Below are positions 24,145-32,161 of a stretch of 44,355 bases of DNA, piece after piece. The stretch is taken from the NCBI GenBank assembly GCA_020354045.1, contig CP070639.1:2369307-2413661 (forward strand), read 5' to 3'. The DNA is from Anaerolineales bacterium (GTDB lineage: Bacteria > Chloroflexota > Anaerolineae > Anaerolineales > UBA4823). The notes under the pieces are model-generated. The model did no database searches, was not told where the DNA came from, and saw nothing but the letters and a program-made list of their open reading frames with translations. Position 1 is the first letter of the stretch; each line of letters begins with the position of its first letter. A program made the translations under genes and the position numbers.

Positions 24145-24843
24145 ATGGAAGAAGCGCTTCGCTTTTTTAGGACATATGAGCCTTGGATTTACTTATTTTT
24201 AGGGCTAGGAGGCTTGATCTATATCCGCAGATTCCTGCTTGCCTGGCAGGAATTACGCAGCGCAGGATTTGGCCTTGAACGCGAGAACGCTCAATCACGC
24301 TTGAATCAAGCTGCTGGTGTGCTTGTGCTATTATTTGCCATGGCAATCACCGAGTTCGTACTTGTCTCATTCATTGCACCTACAGTGCCAGGGGCATCCC
24401 CCTTGCCCTCGCCAACCTTGAATTTGCTAGCCACCCCGACAACCACTCTATCCGCCAATGCCACCCCAGATGGCACACTGGTTCCATCACCATTTGCAGA
24501 TCTAGCCACGACCAACGTAACGCCTGGCAGCAGTGATTGCCTGCCAGGAGAGGTTTTCATCTCTTCTCCTGAAAATGGAAGCGAGATCGAAGGGATTGTG
24601 ACCATCACCGGCACAGTGAATATTCCCAGCTTTGGGTTTTACAAACTCGAAATGAAGCGCCCAGAGGAGGTAAACTGGTTGACAATTCTGGCCGGCAATG
24701 AGAGCAGGCAAGAATCAACCCTCGGTTCCTGGAACACCAGCCTGCTGACTTCAGGCGAGTACCAGCTCAGTCTGGTAGCGACGGATAACCAGGGACAATC
24801 TTTACCGCCATGCGTCATCCAGGTACGAGTAGTCGCACCTTAA
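24145..24843 (+). CDS. Membrane protein with extracytoplasmic Ig-like domain
   Basis: Two transmembrane helices (about residues 14-33 and 54-76) are followed by a Thr/Pro/Ser-rich linker (77-130) and a beta-rich domain that starts VFISSPENGSEIEGIVTITGTV and ends SLVATDNQGQSLPPCVIQVRV. This is an Ig-like fold of the type used for surface display. Two cysteines (near residues 131 and 222) could form a disulfide. No enzymatic motif is visible. It lies 13 bp after the phosphorylase gene. The family is common in Anaerolineae-like genomes, but its role is unknown. Confidence 0.75.
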   Translation: MEEALRFFRTYEPWIYLFLGLGGLIYIRRFLLAWQELRSAGFGLERENAQSRLNQAAGVLVLLFAMAITEFVLVSFIAPTVPGASPLPSPTLNLLATPTTTLSANATPDGTLVPSPFADLATTNVTPGSSDCLPGEVFISSPENGSEIEGIVTITGTVNIPSFGFYKLEMKRPEEVNWLTILAGNESRQESTLGSWNTSLLTSGEYQLSLVATDNQGQSLPPCVIQVRVVAP

Positions 24844-24897
24844 AACAGGGCCTTGGGGATCAGTCCCTTTTAGCCTAAAAACCAGGAAAGATAGCAT

Positions 24898-25437
24898 ATG
24901 CCAGAGATTGAAATTCGCCCTGCGATCGCCACCGATATCCCCGCGCTGGTCGCAATTGATCACAACTACTCATCTGATTTCGTATGGCAGATGGACCTAC
25001 AGACAGATGAAGGCCATGTAGGGATAAACTTCCGCGAGATTCGCCTGCCACGCTCGGTGCGCGTCGAATATCCGCGACCTGTTCGTAACCTGCCTGATCA
25101 ATGGACCCAACGTGCTGGCCTGCTGGTCGCCCGAATAGACGAAGAGATTGTAGGGTATGCCAGCTTGATGCTGAATATCGCCCCGCTCACCGCCTGGGCA
25201 ACTGATCTGGCAGTCGCCAGTCGCTACAGACGCCAGGGTATTGCTAGCACTCTGGTGCTGGCTGCCCAGGAGTGGGGATTGAACCATGAATGCCGGTGGC
25301 TCGTGCTAGAAATGCAGCCAAAAAATCATGCGGCACTTCGACTGGCGGAAAAACTGGGTTTCGATTTGTGCGGTTATAACGACCGTTATTACGCTAACCA
25401 TGATATTGGTCTCTTCTTTGCAAAATCACTGCGCTAA
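24898..25437 (+). CDS. GNAT-family N-acetyltransferase
   Basis: The 179-residue protein shows the GNAT layout: an N-terminal strand EIEIRPAIATDIPALVAIDH, a central strand AWATDLAVASRYRRQGIASTLVLAAQEWG (acetyl-CoA loop RRQGIA), and MQPKNHAALRLAEKLGFDLCGYNDRYY at the end. It would transfer an acetyl group from acetyl-CoA to an amine. The acceptor, whether small molecule, ribosomal protein or peptide, cannot be inferred. AGGAAAG lies before the ATG. Confidence 0.9.
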   Translation: MPEIEIRPAIATDIPALVAIDHNYSSDFVWQMDLQTDEGHVGINFREIRLPRSVRVEYPRPVRNLPDQWTQRAGLLVARIDEEIVGYASLMLNIAPLTAWATDLAVASRYRRQGIASTLVLAAQEWGLNHECRWLVLEMQPKNHAALRLAEKLGFDLCGYNDRYYANHDIGLFFAKSLR

Positions 25438-25505
25438 CAAGCACTTTCCAATCTCAGCAACGAGGACTTCGGGTTGTTTGAAAGAATCAGGCACGATTTG
25501 GTTTT

Positions 25506-27467
25506 ATGAGTAACTTTATCATCTCAAGCTTACTAACCCTAAACCAACTACTTACAGCAGGGATTGCCATCACCGCTTTTTCCTTGCTGCTGTATGCGCT
25601 ATCTTTTAACTTGAGAGACCGTGTCGCCCGATCATTCGCTCTGATCCTCGTGTGTGTTGTGATCATCTTTGTAGCGGATGCCATTGCCACTGTCGTCGTA
25701 ATGCCAGCTGAGCTAGAGTTCTGGCTCAAGCTCGAATGGGTTGGAATCACATTTTTACCCACCACCTACGTACATTTTTCGGATGCCCTGCTGGCAACTA
25801 CCGGACGCCCATCGCGTGGCCGCCGGCGGATGGTAGTCCGGCTGATGTATGTGATTTCACTGGCTTTCCTGGTCACACTGCCGTTTTCACTGCTGGTCGG
25901 TCCACTAATGGAAAGCACAGAACCAGCGCCACACCTGGAGCGCACCTGGCTAACCTGGGTATTCACCGGATGTTATGTGATTGGTATGCTCTTCGCGGGC
26001 ATCAATTTCTGGCGAGCCTATCGCAATACTGTGGCGCGCTCCAGCCGCAGACGGATGGGTTATCTCATGGTGGGAGCCCTGGCGCCCGCCCTGGGTTCAT
26101 ATCCTTTCCTGTTGTTTGGCGCTAACCTGGCGACACGCTTACCCACCCTGTTCTGGTTTGCAGCAACGCTCAGCAACCTGCTGATTTCCGCTTTGCTGGT
26201 CCTGATGGCCTATTCTGTCGCATTCTTTGGCGTTCCCTGGCCAGACCGGGTGGTCAAACGCAGGCTGTTCAAATGGCTCATGCGGGGACCCGTAACTGCC
26301 TCCACCATACTAGCGATCACCACACTGGTGCGACGCGCTGGTCAGTCTATTGGATTCGCGTATACTGCTGCGGTGCCAATCATCATGGTTGCTTCGATCC
26401 TGATCCTGGAACACCTGATCACCCTCGCTGCTCCTGTTTGGGAACGCTGGCTATTCCATGGCAAAGACAGGGACGATATCACGCTACTTCAGAAGCTGGA
26501 GGAGCGCTTGCTCACCTCCGGCGACCTGCGCCAATTCCTCGAATCGGTGCTGGTAGCCGTGTGCGACCGACTGCAAGCCCCAGGTGCATTTGTGGCTGGT
26601 CTCGGCGATCAAGGGCTTGAGCTGTTTGTGACCATTGGAGATAAACGCCTATTTGAAAAGGAGAATCTATCAGCAGAGCTAGTTGAAATATCGCAAAATG
26701 GCTTGAGTCGTGAAATATTCGCATGGGGTGATTACTGGATCATCCCTCTATATGAACAAAGGGAGGAACGAGGTGCTCTGCTGGGCCTGCTGGGAATCGT
26801 ACGTTCGCCAGAACAAGACTTGGAAGTTGAACAACTTGAGGCGCTGGCGTTGCTGGCCCTGCGCGCCGCCCAAGCGCTGGAAGACCGGCACCTGCAGCAA
26901 CAGGTGTTCAGCTCATTGGAAGCGTTGACCCCCGAGGTTGAGCTGATTCAGAACTTGCGCGCAGCCGCACGCTTTGAAAGCGGTGATGCACTCAGCCAGG
27001 CGCTTACTGGATCACCAACTCCCATTAAACCGGGTGACCTTTCTACGATTGTGAAGGAAGCCCTGACCCACTATTGGGGTGGGCCAAAGCTGACTGAAAG
27101 CCCACTGCTTAAATTACAGGTCGTCCAACAAGCACTGAGTGAGCACGATGGTAATCCAACCAATGCCTTGCGGGCTATTTTGCGCCAGGCTGTCGAACGG
27201 CTGAAACCGGAAGGGGAAAGACGCTTCACTGCAGAATGGATCTTATATAATATTCTAGAACTTAAATTCATGGAGGGCCGCAAAGTTCGGGAGGTGGCCC
27301 TTCGATTGGCAATGTCGGAAGCTGACCTTTACCGCAAACAAAGGGTAGCTATCGAGGCAGTTGCCAATACAATTATTGAGATGGAACAACAAGCCCTGGA
27401 TGATCAGTATATGACCGTTGATTTAGGCTCAGATAACGTTTCTAACACACAAACAAGGTGGGCTTAA
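25506..27467 (+). CDS. 7TM-GAF membrane sensor with C-terminal HTH-like domain, no kinase domain
   Basis: The 653-residue protein has seven or eight transmembrane helices in residues 1-310 arranged like the 7TM histidine-kinase sensor module. A GAF domain follows (about 325-460; LLQKLEERLLTSGDLRQFLESVLVAVCDRL leads into it). No HisKA or HATPase domain follows. Instead, about 574-627 is a helical region with KVREVALRLAMSEADLYRKQRVAIEAVA, which resembles a sigma-region-4-type helix-turn-helix. It may be a membrane-tethered one-component regulator or a signalling scaffold. Its stop overlaps the start of the S1-domain gene (TAATG), so the two are coupled. Similar proteins are poorly characterised. 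Confidence 0.8.
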   Translation: MSNFIISSLLTLNQLLTAGIAITAFSLLLYALSFNLRDRVARSFALILVCVVIIFVADAIATVVVMPAELEFWLKLEWVGITFLPTTYVHFSDALLATTGRPSRGRRRMVVRLMYVISLAFLVTLPFSLLVGPLMESTEPAPHLERTWLTWVFTGCYVIGMLFAGINFWRAYRNTVARSSRRRMGYLMVGALAPALGSYPFLLFGANLATRLPTLFWFAATLSNLLISALLVLMAYSVAFFGVPWPDRVVKRRLFKWLMRGPVTASTILAITTLVRRAGQSIGFAYTAAVPIIMVASILILEHLITLAAPVWERWLFHGKDRDDITLLQKLEERLLTSGDLRQFLESVLVAVCDRLQAPGAFVAGLGDQGLELFVTIGDKRLFEKENLSAELVEISQNGLSREIFAWGDYWIIPLYEQREERGALLGLLGIVRSPEQDLEVEQLEALALLALRAAQALEDRHLQQQVFSSLEALTPEVELIQNLRAAARFESGDALSQALTGSPTPIKPGDLSTIVKEALTHYWGGPKLTESPLLKLQVVQQALSEHDGNPTNALRAILRQAVERLKPEGERRFTAEWILYNILELKFMEGRKVREVALRLAMSEADLYRKQRVAIEAVANTIIEMEQQALDDQYMTVDLGSDNVSNTQTRWA

Positions 27468-28465
27468 TGGTAAATAAACAGACTTACAAAGCGTCTCGAG
27501 ATAGCGGTGGGGGCCCACCTCCTCTAGATGAATCCTGGTGGGAAGCCGTACTAGCAGAAGACAAGCAATTTCGACCCGCTCCTGGCACTCAGACCGTTTC
27601 CGCTGAACGCAAATTGCCTGCACAAATCGCAAGCGGCGATGCGGCGGAGGTGGATTGGGAATACGCCACAGAGCTCTTCTCAAAAGACCAGGTGGTAACA
27701 CTAGAAGTAACCGGTCACAATCGGGGTGGTTTACTAGTGAACGGTGAAAGGCTGGGTGGCTTTGTGCCTGTGTCACACCTGGTTGACCTGTTGCCAGATC
27801 AACCAGAGACTGAGCAAGAGCAAACATTAGCTTCTTACCAGGGTAAGCAGCTGCATTTAAAGATTATTGAAAGTGATGAGGAGCGCGGCCGGGTGGTGTT
27901 TTCGGAGCGTGCCGCCCAGACCGCCTCTGGCAGCCGCAACCTGCTGCTAAAAAATCTTCAACCTGCACAGTGCATTGAAGGCACAATCACAAATATCACC
28001 GATTTCGGCGTATTTGTGGACCTAGGTGGCGTGGAGGGGCTCATCCACGTCTCCGAACTATCCTGGGGCAGAGTCAGGCACCCTTCGGATGTCGCTGAAT
28101 TCGGCGACCTGGTAAAAGTATTTGTTATCAGCGTGGACACAGATCGCTCGCGCGTCGCCCTCAGCCTCAAACGTATGTATCCAAATCCCTGGACAAGCGT
28201 TGAGACGCGCTATCAACCCGGTCAAATTGCAGAGGCTACCATTACCAGTGTGGTACCTTTTGGCGCTTTTGCCCGTCTTGAGGAAGGCCTGGATGGTCTG
28301 ATCCATGTATCTGAAATTTATGGCTCTGACGAAAACGCCTCTCACAAAGATTTGCTGTACGAGGGTCAATCCGTCAAGGTTCGTATTATCCATATTGATG
28401 CGCCCAACCAGCGCCTTGGGTTAAGCCTAATCCAGGAAACAGAGGCTACCTCGGCAAACAGCTGA
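27467..28465 (+). CDS. S1-domain RNA-binding protein (RpsA-like)
   Basis: The ATG at 27467, six bases after AAGGTG, gives 332 residues. Two clear S1 domains lie near 165-240 (IEGTITNITDFGVFVDLGG and VEGLIHVSELSW) and 250-330 (AEATITSVVPFGAFARLEEG and LDGLIHVSEIYG). A weaker S1-like domain (about 68-145, with LGGFVPVSHL) precedes them. Each good domain carries the FGxF and GLIHVSE motifs that contact RNA. The three-repeat layout fits the short S1 proteins of several bacterial phyla, which act in translation or RNA turnover. Confidence 0.9.
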   Translation: MVNKQTYKASRDSGGGPPPLDESWWEAVLAEDKQFRPAPGTQTVSAERKLPAQIASGDAAEVDWEYATELFSKDQVVTLEVTGHNRGGLLVNGERLGGFVPVSHLVDLLPDQPETEQEQTLASYQGKQLHLKIIESDEERGRVVFSERAAQTASGSRNLLLKNLQPAQCIEGTITNITDFGVFVDLGGVEGLIHVSELSWGRVRHPSDVAEFGDLVKVFVISVDTDRSRVALSLKRMYPNPWTSVETRYQPGQIAEATITSVVPFGAFARLEEGLDGLIHVSEIYGSDENASHKDLLYEGQSVKVRIIHIDAPNQRLGLSLIQETEATSANS

Positions 28466-28520
28466 TCTGTTTTCGCAACGGCGCTTGAAAATTTTATCAA
28501 TCCTCGAGAAATCCCGTGGC

Positions 28521-28561
28521 AAGTCTCCGATGAGCTGAGACTTTCCATGAGACTTCTCATC
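28521..28561 (+). terminator. Nested inverted and direct repeats after S1 gene
   Basis: AAGTCTC (28521-28527) pairs with GAGACTT (28537-28543), and GATGAG (28529-28534) pairs with CTCATC (28556-28561). A second GAGACTT lies at 28549-28555. The two foldings are mutually exclusive. There is no long T-tract, so termination is possible but not certain. Confidence 0.35.
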
Positions 28562-28618
28562 AACCACTTATCCTACGGTGATCTTGCTGGCTAGTTTCTG
28601 AAAGGCAGGAGGGTTGCT

Positions 28619-29206
28619 GTGAACGCTGGATGGAGAACTGCCTGGAATATCAGCTTTGGAATTCTAATCGGTTTACTTACCGCGGCTATCCTGTGGATGC
28701 TTTCCAGCCCGCCCAGGGGGAAAGCCATCACGCTATCTGCCCCACCTTCTCCCAAGCCGCTTATGGTCCATATCAGCGGCGCAGTGCTTCAACCCGGTGT
28801 GTATGCCCTGCCGGCTGGCAGTCGTATTCAGGACGGCATCCAGGCAGCAGGCGGCCTTGGTCCAGAGGCAGATACGAGCCTGCTCAATTTAGCAGCACTG
28901 GTCCAGGATGGTGAACGAGTGTATGTCCCCTCACAAACGTTCACTACACCTGCACCCCCCATTACACGCTCGTATACCCCACAAGAAACAACAACAGCGG
29001 GCGGGTTGATCAACATCAACACCGCTTCCCTAGGCGAACTGGAAAGCCTGCCCGGAATCGGTCCAACACTAGCCCAGCGCATCATTGAATATCGCGTTAC
29101 CCACGGACCCTTCACGACGATTGAGGCCATCCAGGATGTCGCAGGTATCGGTCCTGCCAGGTATGACCAGATCAAAAACCTGATCAGTGTCGTAGATATC
29201 CCATAA
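28619..29206 (+). CDS. comEA: ComEA-like competence protein (SLBB plus helix-hairpin-helix)
   Basis: Initiation at GTG 28619 follows GGCAGGAGG. A signal-anchor helix occupies about residues 10-30. An SLBB/soluble-ligand-binding domain (MVHISGAVLQPGVYALPAGSRIQDGI, about 49-110) is followed by a Thr/Pro linker and tandem helix-hairpin-helix motifs (ININTASLGELESLPGIGPTLAQRIIEYR and IQDVAGIGPARYDQIKNL). This is the standard ComEA layout, a membrane-attached DNA receptor that takes up transforming DNA. The usual neighbour comEC is not adjacent here. Confidence 0.93.
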   Translation: MNAGWRTAWNISFGILIGLLTAAILWMLSSPPRGKAITLSAPPSPKPLMVHISGAVLQPGVYALPAGSRIQDGIQAAGGLGPEADTSLLNLAALVQDGERVYVPSQTFTTPAPPITRSYTPQETTTAGGLININTASLGELESLPGIGPTLAQRIIEYRVTHGPFTTIEAIQDVAGIGPARYDQIKNLISVVDIP

Positions 29207-29448
29207 ACAGGCAACGACATCCCCGCCCAGGAGGCAAATTGCTTCCCAGCGATTCATGGTACACTTCGCTCGTATAGCACACACACACATACACCCAGTG
29301 TCCAGCTTGTTGACCTTCAGATAATGTGCTCATGAACATCCCGTAGATTCTCTAAAAGAAAGCCTGTTTAATCACAAACCTGCTGGACAATGGCACTAAA
29401 CAGGTAAATGAACTTCAGTGCATACCAATAATAAGCGGATACTTCCAC

Positions 29449-30087
29449 ATGCACAATAAACTCCTCTTTCAGGCAGCAGCGGCAGCCGCTCTGGTTGCAT
29501 TCCTGTGCACACTGGTCATGGGCTTTGTGGTGCGCTCCCCCGACCCGGCGTTGAGCCTGCAGCCCAGCACTCCCAGTGGAACAACCGCTGAATTTATTAA
29601 AGTGATCAACACTTACCCGCAGCTGATGCTACGCTTTTTTACAGCTGATTCGCTTTTTGTCCTGAGTTACCTGGTGGTCTTTTTCGGACTGTTTGTCGTC
29701 GCTTCCGAGCGGTCATTTCCATTGGCATGGCTCGGTCTCGGCGCTGGCATCCTGGCAGCTATCTTAGACGCGACTGAAAATGCGTTTTTTATCAATTATG
29801 CCTTGCTGGTTGCCAATGGCGTACCCTTAACAGATCCCGAGCTGCCGCTTATCTACCACATTGCCAACCTGAAATACATGGCCGCTTTTGCCGCATTTTA
29901 CGCCTTCGGGCTGGTATTCCCGCGCCAAAACTGGCTCGGCTGGGTGATCTCTGTGCTGATGCTTGCCTTCCCACTCATAGGGGTGTTGGGCAATTTGTCA
30001 CCCCTGCTCTACGAAGTGCGCGGGCTTTTCTTACTGGTGGGGATGGCATTGTTTTGCTGGTATTTTTTGCAGCGCACTCGCGCCTGA
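29449..30087 (+). CDS. Hypothetical polytopic membrane protein
   Basis: The 212-residue protein has about six transmembrane helices: residues 7-28, 62-84, 90-110, 135-160, 165-185 and 187-207. It has no recognisable catalytic motif. A short loop (RSPDPALSLQPSTPSGTTAEF) follows the first helix. No ribosome site is obvious. The gene stands alone between the ComEA gene and a stretch of gene relics, and a family cannot be assigned. Confidence 0.75.
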   Translation: MHNKLLFQAAAAAALVAFLCTLVMGFVVRSPDPALSLQPSTPSGTTAEFIKVINTYPQLMLRFFTADSLFVLSYLVVFFGLFVVASERSFPLAWLGLGAGILAAILDATENAFFINYALLVANGVPLTDPELPLIYHIANLKYMAAFAAFYAFGLVFPRQNWLGWVISVLMLAFPLIGVLGNLSPLLYEVRGLFLLVGMALFCWYFLQRTRA

Positions 30088-30129
30088 CGTCTTGATAACC
30101 ACACACACATACCTCCTCGTAAATCAATC

Positions 30130-30297
30130 CAGCCATTTACACCACTGCTCTCCGAAGGCGTTTATCGCTTCACACTCCCGTTTTTCGAATTTCTCGACCA
30201 GGGCGAAATTGAATTCAAAGGACAGCCAGTGCCTGTGCGCGTTTACCAGGTAGCAGATGCGCCCAGCCCGGCAAATTCATACGGCAGTGCTGGATAA
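30130..30297 (+). pseudogene. C-terminal relic of a class III adenylate/guanylate cyclase
   Basis: One frame reads LSEGVYRFTLPFFEFLDQ and continues GEIEFKGQPVPVRVYQVADAP before a TAA stop at 30295. This matches the end of cyclase homology domains (VSEATYR...LGEVxLKGxxEPVxVYxV). There is no start codon and the catalytic part is missing. Only the tail of a former signalling gene remains. Confidence 0.6.
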
Positions 30298-30370
30298 CAT
30301 CCATCAGTTCACAGGCAGTGCCCCGCGAGCAGATGACCTGACACTGATTGTCCTGCGTAGGCGGACTTGC
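30293..30370 (+). pseudogene. C-terminal relic of a SpoIIE/RsbU-type PP2C phosphatase
   Basis: In a different frame from the cyclase relic, the sequence reads DNIHQFTGSAPRADDLTLIVLRRR. This is the terminal metal-site block of SpoIIE-like phosphatases (FxGxAPQxDDxTLLVLRR). It begins where the cyclase relic ends, so a deletion appears to have joined the tails of two neighbouring signalling genes or domains. Confidence 0.6.
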
Positions 30371-30427
30371 CCCAGTAAACCCTCGATCACCAAGAAGAAA
30401 CGGGGCTAGGAGGATAGATTCCCGTGA

Positions 30428-30450
30428 TAGAATTGCGCTTATTAATTCTA
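30428..30450. promoter_or_regulatory. Operator-like palindrome upstream of amidoligase operon
   Basis: TAGAATT and AATTCTA are perfect 7-bp complements separated by 9 nt. The site lies about 25-50 bp before the first gene of the operon, in the expected promoter region. It has the size of a dimeric repressor site; no regulator gene is adjacent. Confidence 0.4.
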
Positions 30451-30481
30451 AGCTCCATGTGGAAGGAGCACATTTATTTAC

Positions 30482-32161
30482 TTGGTAATGAAATTCGTGA
30501 GCAAGGAAACCTCCAGCCAGAAAATCTGTCCGGTGTGTAAAAAGAAAATTGCACCTGAACTACACCCGCTGCACACCAGAATTGATGCCCCCAGCGTACG
30601 CATTCTGCAAAGCGAGCATCCAGAATGGGATGCCAGCCTGGGTGCCTGCCCGGAATGTGTATACCAGGCCGCTCGAACAGTCCGGCTTAGGCGAAGCCAG
30701 ACCTCCATCCAGGAAAAATATATAATCCCATATCCCATTTATGCCGAGGATGAAACCCAGCTGATTGCGGTGCATCAGCAGGTGGAAGCCAGCCCGCAAT
30801 ATTCTGGTAAAGGCGTCACCCTGGCTTTTTTAGATTCCGGTTTTTACCCGCACCCCGATCTGACCCAACCAGAGAACCGCATACTTTGTTATGTGGACGC
30901 CACCGGTCCAGAGCCCATTGAAAATGCCCGTTTCAACCAGCCGCACATCACCAGCTGGCACGGCTTGATGACCTCCAGCGTGGCAGCCGGTAATGGTTTT
31001 CTGTCTGACAGTCTTTACCGGGGCATCGCCTACCGGGCAAAACTGGTGTTGGTCAAAACCGGGGACCCGGCAGGGCGAGGTATACGCGAGGCAGATATCG
31101 CCCGCGCCCTGAAGTGGGTACTTGCTAACCAGCAACGCTTTAACATCCGCGTTGTCAACATCTCTCTGGGAGGTGATCATCCCACCAACGGCAAGTTAAG
31201 CGAACTGGACCAACTGGTCGAACAAGCCGTTGAACAGGGCATGGTCGTTGTAGCGGCTGCCGGCAATGACGGTGCCCAGCGCCTGGTCTCTCCAGCCAGC
31301 GCCCCATCTGCGATCACGGTTGGTGGCGTAGACGACCGCAACTCTTTCGACCGCCGCCTGTGGCGCCTGTACCCCTCAAATTACGGGCGAGTGTCAAAAT
31401 CACAACCTAAACCAGAGATCATGGCACCGGCCACCTGGCTGGCCGCACCGATGTTGCCGCGCACCAGGGTACACAACGAGGGCTTATTTTTATGGCGCCT
31501 GGACCAAACACTGGAACGGCTACAGCAATCACAGGGAGAAGCGCCTGGTTTATACCAGGAAGATAAGCCACAACATCTTGATTCTCTCCGCCGCAAGATA
31601 CGGCTACGCATGGTTGATCAAAAGTACATTCATCCCCATTACCAGCATGTCGACGGCACATCTATGGCAGCGCCGGTGGTGAGTGCCATTGTGGCCCTAA
31701 TGCTAGAGGTCAACCCCGGTTTGACTCCTGCCCAGGTCAAGCGCATCTTGAGCGATACTGCCACCTCCCTGGAGGACTTTCCAAAGGCTAAGATTGGCGC
31801 GGGATTGGTTAACGCAGGCCGAGCGGTTGCTGCAGCCCGGCGAGCCACCCGCGGCATCCTGGATACAGTTCCCTTCTCCCCCCAGGTGCAAGCAGACCAG
31901 ATCGAATTCTACTATTTTGATCCCGTTAACCGCGCTGCGAATATAGCACTGATCGGCAATTTTAACAACTGGAATCCGGCTGGTTATGCAATGCATTCAA
32001 GTTCACCCGGATTCTGGCAGCTCTCCATACCCAGCCTGCCCGCTGGAAGTTACCGCTATAAATTCCTGGTGGACGGCAACTGGGTACATGATCCTGAGAA
32101 CCCCAACCGTGTAGAAGACGGCTATAGTGGTTTTACCTCTATCCTGGAAATTAAATCATGA
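30482..32161 (+). CDS. Cytoplasmic Zn-ribbon / subtilase / CBM48 fusion protein
   Basis: The 559-residue protein has no signal peptide. Residues 15-62 carry two CxxC pairs (CPVCKKK and CPECVYQ), a zinc ribbon. An S8 peptidase domain follows, with Asp in LAFLDSGFYPHPDL (near 118), His in SWHGLMTSSVAAG (near 160), Asn in AAAGNDG and Ser in GTSMAAPVVSAIVALM (near 394). The C-terminal 90 residues (ALIGNFNNWNPAGY, then YRYKFLVDGNWVHDPENP) are an AMPK-beta/CBM48-type glycogen-binding E-set. The start is uncertain: TTG 30482 and ATG 30488 are in frame, but AAGGAG is best spaced for an ATT at 30476. The stop overlaps the esterase start (ATGA). A glucan-associated intracellular protease is implied. 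The architecture is unusual. Confidence 0.88.
   Translation: MVMKFVSKETSSQKICPVCKKKIAPELHPLHTRIDAPSVRILQSEHPEWDASLGACPECVYQAARTVRLRRSQTSIQEKYIIPYPIYAEDETQLIAVHQQVEASPQYSGKGVTLAFLDSGFYPHPDLTQPENRILCYVDATGPEPIENARFNQPHITSWHGLMTSSVAAGNGFLSDSLYRGIAYRAKLVLVKTGDPAGRGIREADIARALKWVLANQQRFNIRVVNISLGGDHPTNGKLSELDQLVEQAVEQGMVVVAAAGNDGAQRLVSPASAPSAITVGGVDDRNSFDRRLWRLYPSNYGRVSKSQPKPEIMAPATWLAAPMLPRTRVHNEGLFLWRLDQTLERLQQSQGEAPGLYQEDKPQHLDSLRRKIRLRMVDQKYIHPHYQHVDGTSMAAPVVSAIVALMLEVNPGLTPAQVKRILSDTATSLEDFPKAKIGAGLVNAGRAVAAARRATRGILDTVPFSPQVQADQIEFYYFDPVNRAANIALIGNFNNWNPAGYAMHSSSPGFWQLSIPSLPAGSYRYKFLVDGNWVHDPENPNRVEDGYSGFTSILEIKS

Larger units (their letters stand above)
30088..30481. other. Intergenic region with cyclase and SpoIIE-phosphatase relics and an operator-like palindrome
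   Basis: These 394 bases hold no intact gene. Two relics are joined at about 30295 (cyclase 30130-30297, SpoIIE tail 30293-30370). A perfect inverted repeat lies at 30428-30450, and a ribosome site AAGGAG lies at 30463-30468 ahead of the protease gene. Confidence 0.65.

Noticed and set aside
29278..29290. Short (AC)n run upstream of the orphan membrane protein
   Set aside because: About six dinucleotide units; too short to be a meaningful repeat or phase-variation tract.
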